From Paramacrobiotus richtersi (lineage: Eukaryota > Tardigrada > Eutardigrada > Parachela > Macrobiotidae): a DNA stretch of 44,168 bases. The notes under the pieces are model-generated. The model saw only the letters and a list, made by a program, of their open reading frames with translations, was not told the DNA's origin and made no database searches. The stretch is from contig JAQGAU010000078.1 in assembly GCA_034698045.1 (NCBI GenBank), forward strand, positions 1 through 44,168, read 5' to 3'. Positions 35,863 through 44,168 of this stretch are shown here, piece after piece (positions within the stretch are counted from its first letter, which is position 1; each line of letters starts with the position of its first letter). The position numbers were made by a program, and so were the translations under genes.

Positions 35863-37607
35863 ACTTCAGCGGCTAAAAATATGTTAGTTGGAAGGCACCG
35901 AGATGTTGTAGCAAGAGGCAAATTATCAGCTTCACAAGCGCGCGATAACAATGCACAATCCGTAATAACGCGAAAGCTTATTATGGGGTTGAATATACCA
36001 CTGATTCAGCGGTCATGTCCTAACAATTCGCATTTTAGGCGCATACATGAACAGCTTTATAGGAATGCCGCCACTCATTGACCATGCAAAAACACCCTTA
36101 TGACTGTATCATTAAATTTTACAGGCAACCTGTTAATCACCGCATTAGTAATAACGATCAACAGCCACGCACGGCTTACTGGCTTTATGGTAAGTATTGT
36201 ACAACTTACAAGAAATAAGTAAGGCGCTGGTGACTGTATGCGTCATCGAGTGGGAACGGTCTGCGGGACTGTTCGCACAAAGTAGTACTTCCGCCGACTG
36301 ACAAATCCAGCTAATGCACGTGATGCGCTGTAAACTGGTTCCTTCGGTTAATAATTAGTAATTTTATTGATATTTACACGATAAATTGATAGCGCCTGTC
36401 TCAGATCGATCTTTCGTGCACCGCCGGTCTCACTAGCAGTGTCTATCTCTTTCCTTCCTTGCACGAAAGTGATCAATAATTTCGCGGTGTGTATTGCGCA
36501 GGTTTGTACCGGATAAACTGTTTTACGCTGTACCGGCGTAGTGAGCGCGATAAACATCCGGGATCAGTATCAGCTGTTGGATACATCTCTTGTTGTTAAC
36601 CAAACTCAAGTGCACGACATGGTGTACAATCGCCCAAACGTCCAAACCAAACAAAACCCCCATCTCTACACACATTAACATCAAAAGTACAATATTTTTT
36701 CAGCATTCTCAACGGTCAGAACGCAACGCGAAGAATGAAATTCACATCTCAACAATAACTCGACCACAACATCAATATACACTGCTTATAACATTTAGCA
36801 ACCCGCAAGCAAATCCTATCCGGCAAGCTATCCGGAAAGCCTGACTCCGTGGCAACCGCCCTACGATTCATGCATACATGTCGTGGAAACACACTCGCCA
36901 CTGGTCAGCGCCGACGAAGTCCATCCTTCTTCTCTTCCTCACTGTCTTAACCGGAATTAGCGCAGCTAATTCTTCTTACTTGTTAAACAAATTCAAGTGC
37001 ATGACAGTCATGGTGTAAAATCGCATTAACAGCGTACTTCCAAATTAAGTTCTAATCAACTTCGTTGACAGTCGTTCGATCTGTAAAAAGCCAAAAAGTA
37101 AGGACGGCTGCGTTTTGTCAGCATCCGAATAATTTTTTGTGTATCTATCTATGTATACGGTATATGTTAGACCAGTACAAGCAAACGTGTAAAAGGACGT
37201 TGATAGCGTAACTTTGTTGACAGTCGGTCGATGTGCAAGCCCGAAAAGTACAGACTGCTGCGCTTTCGTCAGCATCCCGACAGTATAATCCTGCGTGATG
37301 TTTGGCTGCATCGCGTTGCACAAACTAAAAAATTTATTATTTAACTAATAAATTTATCGATTTCTTATTATGCAGTTTAACTATCTCTGTCAGCTTTAAT
37401 AATATAGGAATCACTGAGCAATATTTAGCATTATTAAGATTTCGGTACAGTTAAAATTCGCCATGTAGTTTCGGATGTCAAACGCTGTACTTAATGATTT
37501 ATCAATTCAAACCGCTTTATGCGGTTACTCCTAAGAAAAACACCAAAAATCATGCTCAACCTTTTGAAAACGCTACTGTGTACCCCAGTGATAGTACGTA
37601 ATTTCTT
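35863..37607. other. unit 1 spacer between MGGCC-1 and the bsx exon copy
   Basis: Contains the presumed MGGCC-1 promoter and sequence paralogous to 41313-42230 in unit 2, but is longer because of insertions and internal repeats (listed separately). Short open frames (35881-36081, 36348-36557, 36590-36844, 37045-37323) have no domain or splice support. Confidence 0.45.
36595..37295. repeat. diverged local repeats in unit 1 spacer
   Basis: Two pairs of local duplicates are visible. TTAACCAAACTCAAGTGCA followed by GACATGGTGTACAATCGC (36597-36633) recurs as TTAAACAAATTCAAGTGCA followed by a CATGGTGTAAAATCGC block (36982-37025). A second pair, with TTGACAGTC.(T/G)TCGAT, then CGTTTTGTCAGCATCC versus CGCTTTCGTCAGCATCC, lies at about 37062-37130 and 37215-37280. 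They explain much of the extra length of unit 1 relative to unit 2. Confidence 0.6.
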
Positions 37608-37770
37608 AGACGAATGTCCGGGGGAATAGTCAGAAATACTGGAACTCGAAGAAGAGTACGTTCGTGTTCCCAAAATGGTCAGCCTGCTGGGGACATGATG
37701 CTCTTCAGGCTTCTCGCTTTTCACCGTAACGGGTACAGCTCCAACAGCCGGACGATCTTCCCGCGGCCGC
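37608..37770 (-). pseudogene. truncated copy of the last bsx exon
   Basis: Minus-strand paralogue of bsx exon coding sequence at 42221-42384. It encodes [20 protein letters not shown] and then a serine run with GHSS, against [20 protein letters not shown] in bsx. Upstream coding sequence has a small net insertion that shifts the frame, the bsx stop codon is not preserved, and the copy ends abruptly at the duplication junction, where slco exon 13 sequence begins. There is no homeodomain attached, so it cannot make a Bsx protein. It is the right-hand edge of unit 1. Confidence 0.85.
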
Positions 37771-38395
37771 TGTAGAATTGTGGACTATGATCTCCAAGGT
37801 TTGGCAAACTTTGTGTCTTCCTTACTGGTAACTCTCTTCGGTTTTCTACCGGCACCAGTCATATTCTCAAAGATAAGATTCTGCAGGCCATCTGTAACAG
37901 ACGGATAAGTGTGGAGTCCAAGGAGCATGCTGGCTCCACAACCCTGACGATTTTAGGTGGAAGCTGCATGCAGGAATTGGAATCTGCCGAGTGATCAATC
38001 GGATTGTTGATCTGATTGTAAAGCCTGCACGAAAACAAGACCATGAGAATTCATTACATTTATTAATCACATAGCAGACTGCGTATCGAGTTCGGCATTT
38101 AACATTCGACTGGGATAAGAATGCGAAGGAACTGGAACCAAAACGATCTTCGATGGTTGCAGTGGTGACCTTCGGAAATGAAACTGAAAAGGATATGGAA
38201 CCGGAAACCAAGGGCAGATCGATATTACGGTATTCAAAGCAATCTGTGATACCTGTACCAACTGCATGACATTGGGAGCACTTTGCTATATTTTTTCGTA
38301 TTAAAAACAGTTGTGATTGTAACGTAAGAAAGACTTCAGCGTTTCATTGGTGAGCTGCTATGGAATGCTTTTTTCTGGCGTGATGCGCGATCATG
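37771..38395 (+). pseudogene. orphan copy of slco exons 13-14
   Basis: Paralogue of 32351-33215. The copy of exon 13 (37776 on) starts IVDYDLQGLANFVSSLLVTL and continues FGFLPAPVIFSK, then loses two bases net near 37878 and shifts frame. The intron acceptor CATTCCAG has become ACATAGCAG, and the exon 14 copy (about 38075-38270) still reads AYRVRHLTFDWDKNAKELEP with a changed end. It lacks exons 1-12, so it cannot encode a transporter. It keeps similarity into the slco 3' UTR to about 38395, apart from a deletion of some 200 bases. Confidence 0.88.
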
Positions 38396-38957
38396 CATAT
38401 GACAAATTGAAGAACTCTAATAATTCAAATGACATAGGTCCAGTATTTGAAAGTTTATTATGTTAGTCTTGACTCTAGAGTATAGTGTCAAGTTGATAGT
38501 ATCCGTCATGCACTGGCATCATCACTGCTCGAATCACCATACGCACTTTATGCTTGCCGTGCCGAGTGCGCACACGCATTAAAGGAGTGCGATGCCACAC
38601 TGTGACACTGATAAGAACCCTATATAGCTAGGGATATGATGTATCTATAAACCTACAAAAATTCTGATAGTTTTGTCACAAGGCGTTTCATGATCACATG
38701 ATCACATAATTTTATCACATAATGTAAGCACTCTTGAACATAAAATATAATATAGTTAGGCTGTCAGTACTGTTCCCCTACATAAACGAAATGCTGAGCG
38801 TGGGAGCATTTGCTCTTAGACAGAGACATTTGGTTCAACAGCTTACTGCACGCAGGGTATATCATTAATGTTCTATTAGAATTGTATTTACAGAAAGTAA
38901 TGCGTCTTTATGTACAAATACGCCGTAAGTGCCACAGAGACGACCGATTTGAGCTCA
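38396..38957. other. unit 2-specific sequence, no gene seen
   Basis: A+T-rich sequence with no counterpart in unit 1. It holds the 3' side of the third MGGCC gene. The short repeat ATGATCACATGATCACATAA lies near 38690-38709. The open frame 38810-39337 (+) is antisense to the glycine-rich exon and is not supported. Confidence 0.4.
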
Positions 38958-39237
38958 TCAGCATCCTCCTCCGTTACCACCTCCATTACCTCCACCACCG
39001 TTGCCACCACAACCTCCTCCGCCATTCCCGCCGCCTCCACCATTGCCACCGCCATGACCACCCCCGTTCCCACCGCCACCGCCGTTCCCTCCACCTGGGT
39101 GGTCCGTTCTGTCGTGTTTATCTGTTTTTGGCTTACCTACGACGGAACATCAGAATCCACCATATAATGCATGCGATTTCATTTGCAGTGTGGCTGATAT
39201 CGCATGATTCGGAATACATACCACAGCACCCGCCCAT
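38958..39237 (-). CDS. MGGCC-3: short glycine/asparagine-rich N-acylated protein
   Basis: Two minus-strand exons: 39237-39222 (only ATG plus four codons and one base, MGGCC) and 39136-38958, joined in phase 1 through an 85-base intron (donor GTATGT, acceptor TCGTAG). The product is 64 residues: MGGCCGKPKTDKHDRTDHPG, then about 45 residues of GGGN, GGGGN, GGGH and GGGC repeats, ending GGGC and a stop. The acylation-type start matches MGGCC-1 and MGGCC-2, and a glycine-rich C-terminus is shared in type, but the middle block of the larger proteins is missing. A second acceptor 15 bases downstream (AAAAACAG, about 39121) would also keep the frame and shorten the protein by five residues. Function unknown. 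The glycine-rich frame is the only biased one, which supports translation. Confidence 0.65.
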
Positions 39238-40491
39238 CGCGGCGTTCCTTCCAGCCCTTTTAACAGTACGTCTACGGCGTCAGTCAGATAATTCAAACGA
39301 ACAATTAGTGTTCCCACTTTTGAAAAATATAAAGTAAAAAGCTGTAGGAAACAATGTACGACGACATTGGCATTGGCGATCGATCTGTGGCCATATACAA
39401 TTGTTATACGAAGATTGTTAATATTATGATTAAGTGACAAATGAACTCTTACGTCACACAAGGCTATGTTGCTGCATTTAACTGGAATAGGTGCACGTAC
39501 CTCCATGCTTATCGCCGAAGGTGTGCATGCAGTATGTGTTCGGTACCGGAATTATTACCAGTCATTACGCGGCGTAATGGCGAACTATGTCAGCCTGACC
39601 CATGATATCGTCATATTATGCAAATATCATAAACCAAAAGCCAGGAAAACCTGTTTATCGTTTAACAACTTGTCGTGCGTGTAATTACGTAGTTATTAAC
39701 GGTAAGCGTACATCCGAAAGAGCTGGTAATTCGGTGCCAAAGTACGTATTAACCGCCGATGATACCTGAAAGCCTGGCAATTTTGGATAGTAAGTCATGC
39801 AGTTTGCGCTCCGCGATGTGTTACCTGCAGAGTGCCTATTAGGACAGCAGAACAGAATGCTGTGTATGATCATGAGGTCAGGCGAACACAGAGCTATGTA
39901 AAAGTTGATGACACAAGCAGGAACGTTGGTTCTGCGGCAAACAAAAATGGCGTGAAGTTGACAACTGAAGGCATTATTATCAACTTGTTTTTTTATTTTT
40001 AAACGTTTGGCACGTGAGGAGATGGTTCAGCTTAGAGCCTTAGACGCCATCAATTGACTATCAATACGAACTAAACATGTGCATTTTCTTTCTTTTGGCA
40101 AAGCACTAGTGACAGTGAACTGAGCGGAAAACAATAGGCATGCGCAGTATACGTAATAGCACCATACACCAACGATATGGTTACAGATATGTATTGTTAT
40201 GTAAGTAACTACTGTTGGTACAGTTAAGCTCCATCCGAAACAACAGGCGCCATATGTTACCGCCGGTAACTTAACGGCGACATTTTATGAGTGTAAACTG
40301 GTCTAAACTAATCCTATCATAAAATTCGGAAACCAAAAGCCGCGTTGGGTTGTCAACACTCTGGGATGTTTCAAAATTTGCGTTTGATACAGTACACTTC
40401 GTACGTGAGTAAATATTATGCACATACCACCTGCTTGTACATCAGTTCTTCATGAACCACACAGCAGACCACTAAATTTTACGACAGAGTC
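39238..40491. other. unit 2 spacer between MGGCC-3 and MGGCC-2
   Basis: Starts with sequence 5' of MGGCC-3, then from about 39490 is paralogous to 33430-35130 in unit 1 (for example GCCGAAGGTGTGC, AGAACAGAATG, AAAAGCCGC(A/G)TTGGGTT and GTACGTGA.TAA.TATTATG). No supportable gene; 39150-39506 (-) and 39466-39684 (+) are chance frames. Confidence 0.45.
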
Positions 40492-41312
40492 TCAATCCGA
40501 ACTCCCGCCACCACCGGAATCTCCACCGCCTCCGCAACCTCCGCCACTACTGTCCGCACTGCACCCGCCGGAATCGGAAGCGCAGTTACCAGAATCTCCG
40601 CCACTACTTGTCCCACCAGAATCCGCAGCGCAGTTACCCGAGTCTCCTCCACCACTGGTATCACCACTAGCGCTGCCGGGATCATCTCGCACGTACGTTT
40701 GCGTTTCCAAGGGACAGCTGCTGTTCTCGGAGTCGCCTACATTTCCATTCCAGTTCGTTTGTTCAGTTACATCTCCGGTCCAGTTCGTATTTCCAGTCCC
40801 CCAAGGATACGCAGGATACGTGGCGGTTCCAGCATGAATAATGTCCGCTGTGGTATCCGTTACGGTTGATGAGTATAACGCACTACCTTTATTGACGACG
40901 TAATTACGTCTGGGACCATTGGGTACTCCTGAAAACAATATATTATAGCTTCAGTGGTATATGGAAAAGCCCCATGGCCATGACTACGTGCGGGCAAAGA
41001 AACTGTACGCCACCAAAGAAACTGTGGGATATTCGAATAGAATTTGCAGACAGAAATGATGCGTTACAGACTCAAAATTCTGCAGTCATTAAACAGTACA
41101 TAGTTCGTACGAACTACAGTATGAACAACTACCAAACGACTTAAATATGACCATTTAAATCTACGTGATATTACACACAGATCTGTTCGATCGCCTTGGT
41201 CAAATCAAGTTATAGCTATGATTGTCATCTTCAATGTCGCGGATACATTTACAGGGAACTTACTTTTTACGCTATATTCGTCGTCCGCCTCACTGCAGCA
41301 ACAGCCTCCCAT
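40492..41312 (-). CDS. MGGCC-2: N-acylated Gly/Ser/Asp/Cys-rich protein, copy 2
   Basis: Paralogue of the gene at 35143-35862. Exon 1 is 41312-41264 and exon 2 is 40928-40492; the same phase 1 junction and GTAAGT donor are kept, and the first intron bases (CCTGTAAATGTAT) match. The protein has 161 residues. It begins MGGCCCSEADDEYSVK, again fitting myristoylation plus palmitoylation. The middle reads VPNGPRRNYVVNKGSALYSS and TVTDTTADIIHAGTATYPAYPW, then QTYVRDDPG as in copy 1. The tail is longer than in copy 1: DSGNCAADSGGTSSGGDSGN, then CASDSGG, CSADSSGGGCGGGGDSGGGG and SSD. The conserved middle against a variable-length tail suggests selection on the middle. Localisation at a membrane is inferred from the N-terminus only; no catalytic motif is visible. 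Confidence 0.82.
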
Positions 41313-42220
41313 TTTCTCCGGCGAAGAATATTAATTGGAGGGCATCAGTTATATTAACAACACGTAAACAATCAGCTCCGCAAAATCACGGCAACAGTGC
41401 ACGATCAGCAGTAAGGCACAAGTTTACCAATGAATACCACTGCTTTAGCTGCCACTGCACATGAACACAGCACATGAAGAGCTTTATAGGAATGCCGCCA
41501 CTCGTTGACCAAAAAACACCCCGTATGACTGTATCATTTGTAAGCAGCCGTGAAGCTGTTTTAATCATCGCATTAGTAAGAATCAACGATTCAACGGCCA
41601 CGCAGGCTGACGGCACAAAGTCCATAAAGTATTCTTACTGGCTTTATGATAAAAGGAAAAAGGCGCAGCTGACAGTTGTTAGCGTACTGTATGTATGTAT
41701 GCGCCATCGACTGAAAACGACTGCATGCGGGACTTGCAAAAGGACTTCATCCGATAGTGAACCCAGTATAATATCGTAATATGATGACGTACTGTAGGCT
41801 GGTCCATTTTACAATTTGTTACGTGTGCATTAATGAGTAACATTTAACTGGATATGGTGGACCAGTACATGTTCACATCTAGAATTACACCTAATAGAAA
41901 AACTAACAGAATAACGACTCCGATGGCAGTGTGCCGATCTGCAGCCGAGAATCAATCAAATAAGTCGATTGCTGAGCTTTTGTCAGTCGTTTTTCTTATC
42001 CGTGTGTCGCTTGAACTGTTTCTGTTCGATGTAGTAGTAACTACTTAGCAATAATTAGTGACTTTTGCACAATTGTACCCGGCGAGCAAGTCCAGATGTC
42101 AACAGCTGTAACTGTAGTTTTACCATGCAGACCGCTTCGAAAAGAACGCCACAAGAATCAGGTTGTCTTAATTTTAGGAAACGCTGCTGTCTAACACAAC
42201 GGTATATGTATACGTATGAA
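41313..42220. other. unit 2 spacer between MGGCC-2 and bsx
   Basis: Holds the presumed MGGCC-2 promoter and the bsx 3' UTR. It is paralogous to 35863-37607 (for instance AGCTTTATAGGAATGCCGCC and TATGACTGTATCATT). Short frames at 41474-41779 and 41854-42048 have no support. Confidence 0.45.
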
Positions 42221-44168
42221 CTAGTTTGAGGAGTGTCCGGTGGAAATGTCAGAAATATCGGAACTCGAAGAAGAGTACGTTCGAGTGCCCAAAATCGTCA
42301 AGCTGCTGGGGACATGATGCTCTTCAGGCTTCTCGCTTTTCATCGTAACGGGTACAGCTCCAACAGCCGCTCGTCCCGCGGCCGCTTCTTCCTTCACTTT
42401 TCGCGTCATTTTCTTGTGTTTCTACAAGGTGCAAAACTGATCGATAAAGCAATCGTTCCTTTGAAATCGTCCGCTGTTTCATCACGTAATTACTTACCAT
42501 CCGACGATTTTGCTGTAACAAAGAAAAGAAGCAATTTTAAACTTAACACTCGTCGCAAGAAACGCTGAGAGCGGGAAAATTACTCACAAACCACGTTTTA
42601 ACTTGTGTTTCCGATAAACTGAGACTGTTGGCTAGCTCAACTCTTTCGGGAGTTGACAGATACCGTTGGGATTCGAAACGCTTTTCCAAACCGTTCAACT
42701 GATGATCGCTAAATACAGTCCGGGCTTTTCGGCGTCGGCACTGCTTGATGTTATTCAACTCGCCCGATGAATGTGGACTGCGCGGTGACTGGAAAAACGC
42801 CGGAACATGGAATCCTGTCGAAAACACTTACAGTAGTATCTGAGCCGTATCATTTCTGTTGTTGTCTGATGTAGCTAGCTAGTTTTATTGTAAATATTGT
42901 TATTCAACTTTTTTGTTTGCTTGGTCGCGGCTTCGATGAAAAGACTATAGATATCTGCAGAGCCGGGCCAATCCAGCCAACGTAAAAGTAGCCTCATATT
43001 CAACCACGCCTATTAAGCTTCTTTCTTCTGCATTGCAGAAACGCAGATTTTGTTTTATAGACGTCACTCTGTAGTGTTTACAACTTTGCTGCCACTCACT
43101 ACATGGTACATATTATAACTAACTGTGTTCTCGAACGAGTGTGCTAATACCTGCAATCGTGGATTTATTTATGTACAATGTATGAGTAAATTAACGGATA
43201 CGTGCAAAGAATATCCTTACAGTTGCTCGAGTAATCAATTGTAATATAATGCAAAATTATATAAAAGTCGACATTATTCGGTCATACAGTGGAAATGACA
43301 ACAAGAATTTAATTTCACTACAGAAACATACGTTATATTCGTAATACGTTAAAAGATCGTAATGACCATCGAGAACTTGCGGAGAATGCGCTCACTTCTC
43401 AAATTTGATAAAAATGTGTAAAAGTCTGTAGCGTCAAAATAAGTAAGCAAGTGTCACAATCTGTAGTATAAAGGTCACCTAATCCATAGCAAAATGCGAA
43501 GCACATATCTGATGCCCTGTTATATCAGTAACAAGACGGCCGAAATAACATTACTTGATTGTGATTAGGATGCGCGGTATTTTCGAACTGGATGATCAGC
43601 AAGGTATGTTACATTATTCATTGCGTGAAGCATAATAATTTTACGGATATGGTCGCATTAATCATGACAAGATCCATTTCCCCGTAATTATGTGAACCTT
43701 TCGCATTTTCTGGCGCCTGGCGGATACTAAAATTCCGAAGACAATTTCTTATTATCACTTAATTTAACTTATTGAGCATTTATCGAAAAGGTGAGCAGGT
43801 TACCGGACAATTGAAATGATTCGTTACGTTCTTTCCTTTATCGCAGCGACATTTATTCTAAAAAAAACTTTTACCTGGAGTGGGAATAACCAGCGATCCT
43901 GACCCTTCCGGGCGATTCCCAGTACACAGCCATCGGTGATACGGGGAAGTATTGGGAAAATTCTGCAGCCACAAATTGGAATACGCCCCCGTAGGGCACA
44001 AATTCAGCGAATTCGCAAAACCATTCGACAGTGCACTGCGCTGTAATCCCTGCAAGAAACTCTGATGAGCCAGACTATTTTCCGGTATCAGTTCTTTCGG
44101 CGGCAGGATGTCATCGATGCGGAAAGATGTACGCGCCGATAAATGGTGTCCCGTAGATGTCGGTAACA
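42221..44168 (-). CDS. bsx: brain-specific homeobox protein Bsx/Bsh, 5' end outside window
   Basis: Homeodomain transcription factor of the NK-like group; known in flies and vertebrates for neural and hypothalamic roles. Four minus-strand exons are visible: 44168-43875 (partial), 42814-42588, 42512-42498 and 42421-42221. Phases are 1, 0 and 0. The first visible exon holds an eh1-like motif [13 protein letters not shown] (vertebrate Bsx: TSFFIEDIL). The homeodomain reads [20 protein letters not shown], then [20 protein letters not shown] and [11 protein letters not shown], continued by QNRRM from a 15-base exon and KHKK from the last exon. This is almost identical to vertebrate BSX. The C-terminal 60 residues ([20 protein letters not shown], then a Ser run, GHSSN) are unlike known Bsx tails as far as I recall. 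The last exon is the right edge of a tandem duplication, and a broken copy lies at 37608-37770. Confidence 0.94.
42498..42512 (-). other. bsx: 15-base bsx microexon encoding homeodomain residues 50-54
   Basis: CAAAATCGTCGGATG encodes QNRRM. It is bounded by a long pyrimidine tract and TTACAG on one side and a consensus GTAAGT donor on the other. The preceding exon ends TGG TTT before GTGAGT, and the following exon starts KHKK after TTGTAG. Without it the protein would lack Gln50 and Asn51, the main DNA-contacting residues, while staying in frame. Confidence 0.88.
42815..43874 (-). other. bsx: bsx intron between eh1 exon and homeodomain exon
   Basis: A 1060-base A+T-rich intron with donor GTAAAA and acceptor TTTTCGACAG. 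No nested gene or mobile element was recognised inside it. Confidence 0.7.

Larger units (their letters stand above)
32349..37771. repeat. tandem segmental duplication, unit 1
   Basis: This is the left unit of a direct duplication; its partner is 37769-42386. It starts three bases into the acceptor region of slco exon 13 and ends inside a copy of the last bsx exon. Matching anchors include slco exon 13 (32356 with 37776), a GCCGAAGGTGTGC block (33458 with 39514), and the AGAACAGAATG block (about 33827 with 39848). Further anchors are the two MGGCC genes (35143 with 40492, 35862 with 41312), AGCTTTATAGGAATGCCGCC (about 36054 with 41480), and bsx exon 6-type coding sequence (about 37620 with 42240). 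Order and orientation are the same throughout. Divergence is substantial in non-coding parts, so the event is not recent. Confidence 0.85.
37769..42386. repeat. tandem segmental duplication, unit 2
   Basis: Right unit of the direct duplication whose left unit is 32349-37771. It starts with an orphan copy of slco exons 13-14 and ends inside the intact last bsx exon. The junction reads bsx-type CCGCGGCCGCT then slco-type GCTGTAGAATTG, overlapping by GCT. The same GCT is present at 32349-32351 (slco) and 42384-42386 (bsx). This unit also contains about 1 kb (38400-39480) that has no counterpart in unit 1 and includes the third MGGCC gene. Confidence 0.85.

Noticed and set aside
38690-38709. Short ATGATCACATGATCACATAA direct repeat as a possible transposon end
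   Set aside because: No partner inverted repeat or target site duplication was found nearby.
38810-39337. His/Arg-rich 175-codon plus-strand frame
   Set aside because: The His/Arg run is the antisense of the glycine repeats of MGGCC-3; the flanks are not coding-like.
40418-40837. Proline-rich extensin-like open frame on the plus strand (also 35105-35371)
   Set aside because: It is the exact antisense of the Gly/Ser/Asp tail of the MGGCC genes. The minus-strand frame has a start exon, matching splice phases and paralogue support; the plus-strand frame has none.
1-44168. tRNA, rRNA and CRISPR arrays
   Set aside because: I saw no B-box plus cloverleaf, no rRNA-like stretch and no regularly spaced repeats. 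A covariance search was not possible, so a missed tRNA cannot be excluded.

Overview
The window is animal nuclear DNA. Protein genes are split by short introns (about 55-490 bases, a few near 1 kb) with GT..AG ends. Two homeobox genes, an OATP transporter, a DNAJC9 cochaperone and a class A GPCR place it in a bilaterian. The compact introns, moderate A+T content, presence of both gbx and bsx, and several lineage-specific small genes fit a small-genome invertebrate. A tardigrade or similar ecdysozoan is my guess, not something the sequence proves. All gene models were assembled by hand from reading frame, splice-site sequence and intron phase.

Layout: 551-2752 (-) DNAJC9, six exons. 3549-4514 (-) a three-exon gene for a small, very basic secreted protein. 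About 4.5-13.7 kb is a gene desert with regulatory-looking GC-rich blocks, ending at a TATA box and gbx/unplugged at 13779-16315 (+). A second desert runs to about 21.3 kb. Between 21.3 and 24.7 kb two decayed LINE tails in opposite orientation flank a small secreted-peptide gene (22637-23376, +). 25224-26617 (-) is an orphan class A GPCR. 29156-32848 (+) is a 14-exon SLCO/OATP transporter. 42221-44168 (-) is the brain-specific homeobox gene bsx/bsh, whose 5' end lies outside the window.

The most interesting part is 32.35-42.39 kb. It is a direct tandem duplication of about 5 kb. Unit 1 runs from the start of slco exon 13 to a truncated copy of the last bsx exon. Unit 2 runs from an orphan copy of slco exons 13-14 to the intact last bsx exon. 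The junction (37769-37771) fuses bsx sequence to slco sequence at a 3-base shared GCT. Each unit carries one copy of an undescribed gene whose protein begins MGGCC (a likely myristoylation/palmitoylation signal) and ends in a Gly/Ser/Asp/Cys-rich tail. Unit 2 also holds a third, very short MGGCC gene with an almost pure glycine/asparagine tail. This looks like a young local gene family made by a duplication whose end points are readable here. In bsx the homeodomain recognition helix is split by a 15-base microexon encoding QNRRM.

The genes do not form a pathway; the window is an ordinary chromosomal neighbourhood in which two developmental regulators keep large non-coding surroundings and the space between slco and bsx has been duplicated.
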